Shown here: positions 46,428 through 56,180 of the stretch, piece after piece
How the letters are laid out: each line of letters starts with the position of its first letter
Position numbering within the stretch: position 1 is the stretch's first letter
Source: Proteles cristata cristata
Taxonomy: Eukaryota; Chordata; Mammalia; Carnivora; Hyaenidae
Assembly (NCBI GenBank): GCA_017311185.1
Contig: JAESUZ010005462.1
Span: 4,588,001 to 4,652,000 of the forward strand
Direction of reading: 5' to 3'
Length of the DNA: 64,000 nt
Program-made: the position numbers and the translations under genes
Notes under the pieces: generated by a model
What the model was told of the DNA's origin: nothing
What the model saw: the letters and a program-made list of their open reading frames with translations, nothing else
The model's database searches: none

Positions 46428-46620
46428 CAGAGGACCAAGGGGGAGAAGAAGGGCGGAAATGGTGGGGAAAGGGGGAGAGGCAAACCATGAGAGACTCTTG
46501 AATGCTGACAAAAACTGAGGACTGGTGGATGTGGGGGGGAGGAGGGGTGGGTATTGAGGAGGGCACTTGTGGGGATGAGCACTGGGTGTTATGTGGAAAC
46601 TAATTTGACAATAAACTATT
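46428..46620 (+). other. L1 3' UTR with G-rich stretch
   Basis: Bases 46526-46560 hold several runs of three to seven G (GGATGTGGGGGGGAGGAGG), the polypurine/G-quadruplex-prone motif common to L1 3' UTRs. Confidence 0.85.
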
Positions 46621-46844
46621 TGTAAAAAAAAAAAAAAAAAAGATTATTCCCTTATCTTTAAAACACCTGTATTTTGATGGCTAGTCAACTCTAGGCATTT
46701 CTGCCCTGAAAATGATGGTCTGCTTGAGATTATTATGCTAAAATATATTTTTCAAACTTCTTATGTAAATGCATTTGCTTATAATATTGGATATATTTCA
46801 GGAGAACCATATTATAATTTTATTAAGACATGTAAATCTCATTT

Positions 46845-47058
46845 TTTAAAATATATTTTCTTTATTTCTAGGAGAGAGAGAGAGACAGCATGAGCAGGGG
46901 AGGGTCAGAGAGAGAGGGAGATACAGACTCTGAAATAGGCTCCAGGCTCTGAACTGGCAGTCAGCACAGAGCCTGACGCGGGGCTCAAACCCACGAACGG
47001 CGAGATCGTGACCTAAGCGAAAGTCAGACGCTTAACCCACTAAGCCACCCAGGTGTCC
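46845..47058 (-). mobile_element. CAN SINE, extended-core subfamily, 14-bp target duplication
   Basis: TGTAAATCTCATTT at 46831-46844 and 47059-47072, identical. Core 'GAACTGGCAGTCAGCAC' and tail junction TTTCTAGGAGAGAG are the reverse of the extended-core, CCTAGAAATAAA-ended subfamily. Several CpGs survive. Confidence 0.95.
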
Positions 47059-47072
47059 TGTAAATCTCATTT

Positions 47073-49182
47073 CTTGAGTATCGTGTTTTTCCCATCATTA
47101 TTCTCAGGATTAAATACACTAACTGTGATCTCTTACACAGATTACACCTATACACGTATAATCTCCTACTAAATTTACTAGGTGTCAAGCAGGTCACTGT
47201 TTATGCATGGTTCAAAAATGATAAATCATATCAGTTGACATGTTAGTCACTTACTCTGCACTTGCAGTGCTATAAGAAGTGCTACAGCATGTCTGGAGTC
47301 AAGTATGAATTTTCTACGTGTTCCAATCCCATTTCTTTTCTGATACAAATGTAAACAATATGGACGAAGGAAATTTGTTTCTAAATGGTTTGCCTTTTAA
47401 TTTGCATTTTAAATTAAGGCAACTGAAAATAAATAGCCCAAATAAGTGCAACATGAAAAAAGGAGCATTTATAAGACAACATGAGCAGAAAAGTACACAT
47501 TAGTGGATTTACACAAGAAAAGGAAGAATGGTCAAGCATGTGGAGAAAGACCACAAAGTTTCCATCCAACATAACAAGTGGGAAGCAAATTTTAAGGAGA
47601 CAGCAGATATCATTGCCAAAAACAATACAGAGGTCTAGGAAAATAACTCAAAATTGTCCACTGGGTTTGGCTGATCAGAAGTTCCTAATTAGGAGATTCA
47701 ATGGAGAGGTGGGGTCTGAAGCCAAAGTGCAAGAGTTTGAGGTGTAAATATGCAATAAGAACACAGGCAGCAAACAAATAATCTTCTGTAGAATTGAGAG
47801 CTATCATCCTCTATTTTTGCCCCATGGACAGAACAGAGAATGCCTAATACCACATTACAGCTCCATCCTCAATTATTTAAATGCCATTGTGTATTTTGAA
47901 ATTCTGCATAAATTTTACAATCTACTTATTTTGCATTTGAGTGATATTGAGTATTTTGTGTCCTAGTTCTGAATTTTCCCCATGCAAGTGAGAGAGCAGA
48001 GGAAAGGAGATGGAGAAGAAAAGGAAGCTATGAAGAGCGTATTGTTGAGCTGATTATAATGTGGGCAAATGGATTTGAACTTTGTTGAGATCCTTTGAGA
48101 AACTACGCAGAGTGTACCTCAGAGAATTGATCTTTTGAAGGACTGGAAGCTGGGGAATATATGCAATGATTCCTGTCCTCATTGACAAAAAGTCAATGCC
48201 AGGGACATTAATTCCTTTGACATTTGCAAGGTGTCTAACTTCTAGGTGAGGAAGAACTTCTGTTTTTGGAGAAAGTCCATGGTAGAGGAGCTGAGAGTTG
48301 GAGTGAGCCAGGTGTGGTAGGGAAGCATGCATAAGGAAAGTGTCCCACCCTGCAACAGAGGTCAGTGGCATGACGGTGGGGCACAGAGCACAGACGGCAT
48401 CCTGGTTCCACCAAAAATCTCCAATAGAATTATCACTCTAGCAAGTGCCAGGCTGATCTTGTATTTTCTCATATTCTGTAGCACATGGCAAGGAGCACAT
48501 ATACCTGTTTGAGAAGCATGAATTCAGCAGATATGTATACATAAGTGTTTTTAAAGAAACAAACAAACAGGTTTAAAAAAAAAAAAAGGTACAGGGTGTC
48601 TATGGAATCTGACTCAGACAGGGTCAGCCTCCTGGAGCTCAGGCTGAATGAGGGTGCGGTCAGGCAGACTCCACTCAGAGATGAAGAGCCCAGGTTGCTG
48701 TTAAGAGAGAAATGTGAGGATGGGGACCAAAGTTCAGTTCTACCAGTCCCTGTATGCTACTTCAAAGTGAGAATCAATCCCCCACCACAAAAATGAATGA
48801 GGAAATTAACACTTCCTCTGACCGTACTATTCAGGCAAACTCTTCCATTGTTAAAAAGCATAAGTAGTTAATAATTTATACTTTAAACACTGTCACACTA
48901 TTAATAGCACAATTATCCAGGGAGAAATAAATGTACATGTTTCCAAACTAATAATTTGACTGCATCTCTGCCATTCTCTCTCCATGTCCACGGCTCCCAT
49001 TGCATTGACAGGTATCACATGTCTTACTCAGCTAGAAGCTAAATAATATCTCTAACAAAGTCTTTTTCCACAAGTAGATCAGTCAAAAGATAAAATAGCA
49101 ATTCCAACTCTTTCAGTCTGAGTTAACTCTAGAACAATATGTGTGTTTTCTTCCTGATGGAACTCATAATGTTCTAAACCTG
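47073..49182. other. Unique sequence, no gene supported
   Basis: Frames of 83-105 codons (for example 48054-48371 minus) lack recognisable domains. No SINE or L1. Confidence 0.5.
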
Positions 49183-49845
49183 TAGGTCTTGAAACTTGGT
49201 TCCCAGACCAAAAGCATCAGCATCACCTGGAAACACATTAGGAATACAAATTCTCACCCCCTGACAAAGATTCTCTCCTTGACCATACTTCAGTCAGATT
49301 CCTCCAAACTCTCTTCTCAGTTTGGCTCTGAATTTTGGGCTCCCATGTTTTTCTCTGCATTGTCCAGTTTTAGCAAAAATCCTGCTAAGTTGGTTTAGCA
49401 AGATTCTCCCACCCTCAATATCTAATCAGTTTCCAGCACCAAGCCCCTCCTGTATCTGATCACTCTAGCCTGCATTCAGGAAGAATCCTGTTAGGTTGGT
49501 ATAGTCAGAATCTTCCTTCACTCCTGATTATTTCCTTTTAGTAATTTTCTATCAGTTACTTCCCGCCCCCCGCCCCCTGCCACTCTGCTCCTTAGCTATA
49601 AATCCCCACTTTCCCTTGTTGTATTTAGAGTTGAGCCCAATCTCTCTCCTCTCCTACAAAAGCCTGTTAAAGTAGCCCCTTTGAATAGTCTTTCCTACCA
49701 CGTTAAACAAATGTCATGAACAATTTTTTCTTTCACGTCTGTCTCAGACCTACTGAATCAGCAACTCTGGGGTAGGACCCAGCAATATTTTATCAAGCTC
49801 TTTAACAGATTCTGATGCTTACTAAGGTTTGAGACCTATTGCTCA
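49183..49845 (+). mobile_element. MER5-like hAT fossil split by an insertion
   Basis: Left part 49183-49256 ('CAGCATCACCTGGAAACAC', 'GGAATACAAATTCTCACC') and right part 49743-49845 ('CAGACCTACTGAATCAGC', 'GATTCTGATGCTTACTAAGG') join into one MER5-type element if 49257-49742 is removed. Confidence 0.75.
49257..49742 (+). mobile_element. Probable solo LTR (class unassigned)
   Basis: A 486-bp insert with a TATA-like CTATAAAT (49596-49603), pyrimidine-rich upstream half, and AGTTGAGCCCAATCTCTCTC then GCCTGTTAAAGTAGC downstream, the layout of a retroviral-type LTR. TCTCA occurs at both junctions (49252-49256, 49742-49746) as a possible 5-bp target duplication. The insert does not begin with TG at that exact point, so the edges are uncertain. 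Two imperfect ~36-bp units (near 49377 and 49484) repeat inside it. No coding capacity. Confidence 0.5.
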
Positions 49846-50520
49846 AAATGTGACCTAAGGAAAGATGCATTCATACCACAAAGTCAACATACTAATGATG
49901 TGGACAGGTGCCAGAATACACAGCAAAAACCAAATCTTCATTCTCATAGACCTCATATCTAGTGACTGTATTTGTGAAGCTTCATTAGACATAGGTGCGC
50001 ACTAACATTAACTAAAATGAAGGAAGGCTTACCTAGGCCCCCTGGAGAAACTATGATAATTTTAGGCATCTGATGGTAGTAGTAATTTAAGGATCTGATT
50101 TAAAGTTCGGAATCAGTTGTGGCTCTGAAAACCCCACAGGACAGTGGCTACAATTCTAATTGTCAGGATCAGTTTTGTGGTTCTGTACTGACCTGTGGTT
50201 TCACATGAGAAATACCCACAGCTGTAGAGGAAACCACAAAGGTCTGGAAGCTGCAGGCAGAGGTAAACAGAACCACAGTATATTCTACAAATGATAATAA
50301 GGAACCACGGAAAAGTATCAAAAGGGAAAAAAATGCATTCCTTGGCTGGGAACTTATTGAATGTTTAAAATCAGAGAACAGACTGGTAAGAAAGGGAAGG
50401 GGATCGCCATAGCTTTAATTACACAAAGAAATGATGAAATCCTATATTTTTATTCCCCATTAAGGTTGGTTAAATACAGAATACAGCAGAGAGGTTTATT
50501 TAGGAATATATCAGTATTTC
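49846..50520. other. Unique spacer
   Basis: Nothing recognised. Confidence 0.5.
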
Positions 50521-50539
50521 ACTTCATATTTTTAAAGTG

Positions 50540-50706
50540 TTTTTTTTTAATGTTTATTTATTTTTGAGAGAAATAGAGTGTGAGCCGGTGAGGGGCAGAG
50601 AGAGAGGGAGACACAGAATCTGAAGCAGGGCTTGAACCCACAAACTGGGGGATCACGACCTGATCTGAAGTCAGATGCTTAACTGACTAGGCCACCCAGG
50701 TGCCCC
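50540..50706 (-). mobile_element. CAN SINE with internal deletion
   Basis: 'AATGTTTATTTATTTTTGAG' start, direct join 'TGAAGCAGGGCTTGAACCC' (core missing), end 'CCACCCAGGTGCCCC'. TCACTTCATATTTTTAAAG / TCACTTTGTAGTTTTTTAAG flank it. Confidence 0.9.
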
Positions 50707-50721
50707 TCACTTTGTAGTTTT

Positions 50722-50780
50722 TTAAGTAAGCTCTATGCTTAACATGGGACTTGAACTCATGACCCTGAGATCATTTTTAA
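50722..50780 (-). mobile_element. SINE head relic
   Basis: 'GTAAGCTCTATGCTTAACAT', 'GGGACTTGAACTCATGACCC', 'TGAGATCA': a fragment of an older tRNA-derived carnivore SINE, adjoining the copy above. Confidence 0.65.
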
Positions 50781-50785
50781 TCTCT

Positions 50786-51599
50786 ATAGACGTTAGGAAC
50801 TTATATGTCTCTGCAAAAGTTTAAAAATATTGAACTATTTCTTTTAACCAGACATGCTTTTATAAGAGAAATATTCAAATAAGGGTGAAAAACTAATTCT
50901 CCATCTTTAGCTTTTTAACCATCACCATTAAAACTGCATCCTAGGAAATTCTAGGTAGCAATGAGTAAGCTATAACTGTTATAATGCAAAAGTTGCTTGA
51001 ATTTTTTCCAGTTTTATTCCAGTGGAAAATGTTTCAGAGTCCTTGACCATTCAGAGGGCTTTCCTACTCCCTCTAGTGGTGGCAGCCTTGGAGCTAGAGA
51101 GCAACAGGGCATTTCCAAAGTCTGTGCAACAGAATTTAATAGGAAATTTCAAACTCAAAAATTATTCTTTTACTGTTACCTGCCACTCCTCCAAAAAATT
51201 ACCTTTTGCTTAATCTGCTAGAAATACAGATAGGGTATTTACTTTGTGGTAAATCTCTATTGTAATATTTGAATCTCATTACATTCTTTATTTCTTAAAA
51301 TTATAATTTTAATGTGAATCCTTATAGTAGTATACATCATTTATATAGTACTATCAAAGACAGTGTTTAATATTCACAACACAGAAATACAAAAGCTAAT
51401 GCTTTAATTATGAATGGTCTGATCTACAAAATTAGTAGATTGTCTACAGACTTACAAACTTATATATCTTTGCAAAAGTTTAAGCATATTCAACTTTTTA
51501 AACAATCAAGCTCTTTACAATAGCAATATTCAATTTAGGAGAAGACTTAAATTGTCCAATTTTAGCTTTTTCAGCATTATTATTTGTGCTTCAAGTCCT
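50786..51599. other. Unique spacer
   Basis: Nothing recognised. Short frames at 50997-51221 are unremarkable. Confidence 0.5.
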
Positions 51600-52231
51600 T
51601 CTCATTCTTCTTTCAGAACCTAGCCCCTTCACTCTGTACATACCGTTCCCAACAGCGTGCACACCAGCTTAATTCTTATTCATCATAAATAGAATCACTC
51701 TTTACCCTACATGTCCTCCAGCTACCCTACCCCCATTTCTCTATTCTTCTTGCCCCCAAAATTTCCACATTGTCACCTCACATTCTCTCTTTATTTAACC
51801 CACTCTGATTTAAAGCAGTTGCCATCTCCATGACTCAGCTAAACTGGCATTTATCTAAAGCATCAACTATTTTCCTCTAGCAAAACCCAGGTCCTTCCTG
51901 GGTTCTTTCATTACTTTCTAAATGGCATTTGACACATTTAAACTGGCTCCCTTTCTTTAATATCTAATAAAGTACCTCAAACTTAAAGCCAAATTGTAGT
52001 TTTAGATCTGTTCCCTGAAACCTGGTTATACTTCCCAGTTCATTGCATCACCATCCAAAAAATCCTAGGAGTCAGATTCACCTTCTCTGTTTTCCTCACA
52101 AGCATATCCCACCGAATGGCAAATCCTGGCCACTTTACCACCAGAATAAATTCTGAGACTGCCATCTCCTCACAGTTGTACTGCCAGCACCCTGGTGCAT
52201 AGCACCATCATCTCTAATCTAACACTCTTTA

Positions 52232-53068
52232 TTTTTTTTATTTTAAATAGTTTATTGTCAAGTTGGTTTCCATATAACACCCAGTGCTCATCCCCACAAG
52301 TGCCCTCCTCCATACCCATCACTCCCCCCCATCCCCCACCCCATCTGCCATCAGTTTGTTCTTGGCATTCAAAAATCTCTCATGGTTTGCCTCCCTCCCT
52401 CTCCCCCACTATTTTTTCCCTTCTTCTTCCCCATGGTCCTTCATTAAGTTCCTCCTAATGCTCCTATATGTGCAAACATATGGTATTTGTCCTTCTCTGC
52501 CTGACTTATTTCACTCAGCATAACACCCTCAATCAAGTTCCATCCATGTTGCTACACATGGCCAGATTTCATTCTTTCTCATTGCCATGTAGTATCCCAT
52601 TGTATAGATAAACCATATCTTCTTGATCCATTCATCAGTTGACGGACACTTAGGCTCTAATGTTTTGAAACTTGAAATCAACCACAGGAAGAAGTCTGGA
52701 AAACCTCCAAAAACATGGAGGTTAAAGAACACCCTACTAAAAAATGAATGGGCCAATCAGGCAATTAGAGAAGAAATTTAAAAATATATGGAAACAAATG
52801 AAAATGAAAATATAACAATCCAAACTCTATAGGATGCGGCAAAGGAAAGTACATCGCACTCCAGGCCTATTTCAAGAAATCAGAAAAAGCACAAGTGCAA
52901 AATCTAATAGCTCACCTAAAGGAACTAGAGGGAGAGCAACAAGAGCACCCCAAACCCAGTAGAAGAAGAGAAATAGTAAAAATCAGAGCAGAAATAAACA
53001 ACATAGAAACCAAAGAAACAGTTGAACAAATCAATGAAACCAAGAGTTGGTTTTTTAAAAAAAAAAAT
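52232..53068 (-). mobile_element. Twin-primed (5'-inverted) L1 with target duplication
   Basis: Bases 52232-52658 are L1 3' UTR and ORF2 end in antisense, starting from a T-rich tail. At about 52658 the text flips: 52659-53060 is L1 ORF2 in sense, matching 23988-24400 of the large L1 (endonuclease end and following segment), with a short deletion of about 15-20 bp near 52845. TAATCTAACACTCTTTA (52215-52231) and TAACCTAGCACCCTTTA (53069-53085) are the target duplication, with three transitions. It therefore represents a single event. A minus-strand frame still reads the W-F-I-Y-T-M block. A C-rich run (52320-52347) is the antisense of the 3' UTR G-rich motif. Confidence 0.93.
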
Positions 53069-53166
53069 TAACCTAGCACCCTTTAAACCTACCTCCCCTT
53101 GGCTTACCTTCCACAGTTTATCCCCACAGAAGCCAGAATAGCCTTTTAAAAGTATAGATAGAATCA

Positions 53167-53297
53167 GGGGTGCCTGGGTGGCTCAGTTAGTTAAGCATCT
53201 GACTCTTCAATTTGACTCAGGTCATGATCTCATGATCCCAGGGTCATGGGATTGAGCCCTGCATTGAGCTTTGTGCTGAGTGTGGACCCTCCTTAAG
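53167..53297 (+). mobile_element. CAN SINE, older type, 3' part cut
   Basis: 'GGGGTGCCTGGGTGGCTCAG' head, 'GATCCCAGGGTCATGGGATT', then 'GTGTGGACCCTCCTTAAGA'. The tail region carries the insertion of the next SINE. Confidence 0.88.
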
Positions 53298-53312
53298 ATT
53301 ATCTATCGATCG

Positions 53313-53515
53313 GGGGTGCCTGGGTGGCTTAGTCGGTTAAGCGTCCGGCTTTCGCTTAGGTCATGATCTCGCGGTTTGTGGGTTCGAGCCCCGCGTCGGG
53401 CTCTGTGCTGACTGCCCGCTCAGAGCCTGGAGCCTGTTTCAGAGTCTGTGTCTCCCTCTCTCTCTGACCCTCCCCTGTTCACGCTGTCTCTCTCTATCCT
53501 AGAAATAAAAAAAAA
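53313..53515 (+). mobile_element. Young CAN SINE, extended-core subfamily, 15-bp perfect target duplication
   Basis: ATTATCTATCGATCG at 53298-53312 and 53516-53530, identical. Rich in CpG (GCGTCCGGC, CTCGCGG, CCGCGTCGGG). Core 'CTGACTGCCCGCTCAG', end 'ATCCTAGAAATAAA'. It sits in the tail of the older SINE. Confidence 0.96.
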
Positions 53516-53581
53516 ATTATCTATCGATCGATCAAGAGAATTTATATATTCTACCTCTCCCTCTCCACTCCTACCTTCTAG

Positions 53582-53626
<45 letters not shown>

Positions 53627-53658
53627 GAGAGGGAGAGAGAGAGAGAGAGAGAGAGAGA
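53582..53658. repeat. Compound microsatellite (GT)(TA)(CA)(GA)
   Basis: Four dinucleotide blocks in series: short GT, about 13 TA, 7 CA, about 15 GA with one GGGA interruption. The GT-TA-CA portion is self-complementary. Confidence 0.95.
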
Positions 53659-54026
53659 ATTGATAGGTAGAATTTTATCTCCCAGTTTCCAGTGGCTGAC
53701 CACTCAAATTAGAAGAAAATACAACTCTCCACACCCCATGGCCAGCAAGACACTGTATCACCTAGGTCTTGCCACACATCGACATCTACATTTCCTCTAC
53801 TCCTGCCCATATGTTCCATCCATCTTTTCTACTTTTTCAGTAGCTGTTGAATTGACATTCAATTCCCTATGCATTGCTAGCTCCTTCTTACCTTTCATAT
53901 CTCAGATGCACTGTCACTTCCTCTGTCTACTTCTCTGACCACTCTGTCAAAAGAAGCCCCTTCCACCATCCTTTTACCCTTTTTCATAATGTTCATAGCA
54001 CCTTTCCCTTTTTAAACCACATTATT

Positions 54027-54210
54027 GGGGAACCTGGGTGGTTCAGGTGGGTAAGCATCTGACTTAAGCTCAGGTCTTGATCTCACATTTTGTGCATTCA
54101 AGCCCCACATTGGGCTTTCTACTGCACAGAGCTTGCTTCCAATCCTCTGTCCCCCCACCTCTGCCCTTCCCCATTTGTTCTCTCCAAACAAACCAACAAC
54201 CTTAAAAAAA
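54027..54210 (+). mobile_element. CAN SINE inside L2
   Basis: 'GGGGAACCTGGGTGGTTCAG' head; tail degraded to CCAAACAAACCAACAACC. AACCACATTATTG (54014-54026) and AACCACCTTATTG (54212-54224) differ at one base. Confidence 0.93.
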
Positions 54211-54370
54211 TAACCACCTTATTGATTTTATGTATGTGCTGTGTCTCCATCCATCAGAATGTAAGCTCAACAAATTCAGGGATCCCTTTTTGTGTATTCA
54301 CCACTGGATTTTGGGTGTCAAGTGCTCATTACATAGCATATTTACTGAACAAGTCAATAAATGAATAAAT

Positions 54371-54793
54371 TCCTTGGCCTATGACTGGCAACATGCCCAA
54401 CTCACATGCCATGAATGCTGTGAATTGCCCCTTCCCCAACATGTCTCGGGTATATGGTTTGTTTCTTCCTCCTTCGTATACTTGCAGTGAGTGCTTCAGA
54501 GCCTGTGCCCCAGTGAGTAATCTCTTCAGATTTCCTCTAGTTCCCTAAGACCAGAAGTGCCTTAAAGGGAAACTCTGACTCCAATTCTATATTCCTTTGG
54601 TCCCTGAGGCTAAGGAATTAAACAGAGTATGAAAGATGAGTGGGTTAGGGAAGACACAAAACCTATATGAAGATTATTTTAGTTGTTCAGGAAAGAGATA
54701 ATAAGGCCCCAGCAGTGAGTTTGGTGGAGAGTGAATAAATTCAAGAGATATTATAGCACTAGAATTGATAGGCCAGATAAATTTAAGTGGGAG
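54371..54793. other. Unique spacer
   Basis: Nothing recognised. Confidence 0.5.
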
Positions 54794-55162
54794 TGTCTTA
54801 GTCTGCTGGTGCTACTGTAACAAAATACCACAGACTGAGCTTCTTAAACAACATTTATTTTTCATAGTTCTGGAGGCTGGAAGTCCAAGACAAAGGTATT
54901 GGTAGGGCTTGCTTCTCCTGAGTCCTCTTCCCTTGTCTTGCAGATAGCCATCTTCTCACTGTGTCCTCTCACTGGTGTGTGTGTGTATGTGTCTGCTTCT
55001 CTCTCTTCTTTAAGGACATTGGCCCTATTGGATTAGGGCTCTGTCCTTATGACCTCATTAAATTTACATTACCTCCTTAAAGTCTCTATCTTCAAATACA
55101 GTCATATTGGGGGTTAGTGCTTCAAACATATACATTTTGGGGAGAACAAAATTCAATTCACA
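54794..55162 (-). mobile_element. MaLR-type solo LTR (MLT1/MST-like), antisense
   Basis: In reverse complement the order is that of a mammalian apparent-LTR retrotransposon LTR. Plus-strand landmarks are 'TGTCTTAGTCTGCTGGTGCT', 'AAATACCACAGACTGAGC', 'AGTTCTGGAGGCTGGAAGTC', 'CTTCTCACTGTGTCCTCTCA', 'ATGACCTCATTAAATTTACA' and 'CTTCAAATACAGTCATATTG'. About 370 bp, no internal region nearby. It probably arose by recombination between two LTRs. Confidence 0.85.
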
Positions 55163-55919
55163 GCGGGAAAAAAGATCTGTTTAGGTTAAGAAGCAGCAAT
55201 GATAACTCCAAAATTACTTAATTTGTCTAATTGTTCTTCTTTTCTATTACAGATATATATTTATTTTATATAGTAAGCCCATTATAATCATTTTAAACGG
55301 TAAGAAAATTTTCTGTTTACTTGAAAAGCATAATCTATATTGATTTTAGGATTTAGAATCTAGTTTAGTTTTAGGACATAGTATCCCTTTACTTCTAAAT
55401 TACACCCACAAATCTCTTTGTGCCAATTTGTGCATCATTTAGGTGAGTATGTTAGTTGGTTTCACTACTTTTAAGCAACAGAATAATCCCTGTTGTTTCT
55501 CAATCCTTCTTTAAGAAATGGGAAGGAGCTGAAAATACCATGTGCCTCAGAGAAGTACCCTGAAGGCTAAGGGTTTGAAGAGCTCAAGCTTGCACAGACC
55601 TAAGCAATAAGAATGAGAAGAGTCTGAGGCCTGTGCTCGGCTGCTGTCTTTTACTGAGCTGTCTGCACTTCCTCACCTCCCTGTTTCCCATTGTTCACTC
55701 TATGCAGGCTTCTGACAGGACACTGAAGTCCTACATCACCAGTTATCTGAATTTATCACATTCCATGTTGAGCCTAAAACCCACTTCTTTGAATTTTCAG
55801 TGAGAACTAACACAGTTGACCACACTTCTTTCTTGAGTTCTTAGTTCCCTTAGAAAATGCATTTGTATTTCCCCCAACGTCACTGGTTCCTTCTTTTTAC
55901 TCTTCTTCCTGGCTCTTCT
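55163..55919. other. Unique spacer
   Basis: Nothing recognised. Confidence 0.5.
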
Positions 55920-56180
55920 TTCCCTCCATATTCATTATCAACCTCTCCATATTCATTATCTCATTCAGGACCCTTGCTTTAAAGATCAAATCTATATCTC
56001 AAGTTCTGGCCTCTTCCCTGCAACTCCAGATTCTTGTCTGGCTTAACGCCTCTGCTTAAAAATCTAACATCTTAACAATTCCAAAATAGGATTTCTGACA
56101 TTTTCCCCCAAACCTACTACTTCTCCAGTCTTCTCCATAACAGTAAATGGCACCAAATTCACCTAGTTGCTTAATTCTCA
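55920..56180 (+). mobile_element. LINE-2 ORF fragment
   Basis: 'CATCTTAACAATTCCAAAAT', 'CCCCCAAACCTACTACTTCT', 'CCAGTCTTCTCCATAACAGT', 'AATGGCACCAAATTCACC' follow the L2 ORF2 order downstream of its RT domain. Confidence 0.55.

Larger units (their letters stand above)
45896..46640 (+). mobile_element. Young 5'-truncated L1 with perfect target duplication
   Basis: AAGATTATTCCCTTATC occurs at 45879-45895 and 46640-46656 (17 bp, identical; the first A is ambiguous with the tail). The L1 keeps the ORF2 C-terminus, 3' UTR, AATAAA (46610-46615) and an 18-A tail. Low decay makes it one of the youngest insertions in the window. Confidence 0.97.
51600..54370 (+). mobile_element. Ancient LINE-2, split by younger insertions
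   Basis: Pieces at 51600-52214, 53086-53166, about 53690-54026 and 54225-54370 follow L2 order. Examples are 'TTAACCCACTCTGATTTAAA', 'GGCATTTGACACATTTAAAC', 'TAGCACCATCATCTCTAATC', 'CAGAATAGCCTTTTAAAAG', 'ATCAGAATGTAAGCTCAACA' and terminal 'TCAATAAATGAATAAAT'. Similarity is patchy but collinear across about 1.1 kb of L2 sequence. Confidence 0.6.

Noticed and set aside
48054..48371. 105-codon minus-strand frame
   Set aside because: I could not link it to any family; an ERV gag origin was considered but no motif supports it.
53582..53658. Open frames through the microsatellite
   Set aside because: Tyr-Ile and Arg-Glu repeats are translations of TA and GA dinucleotides only.
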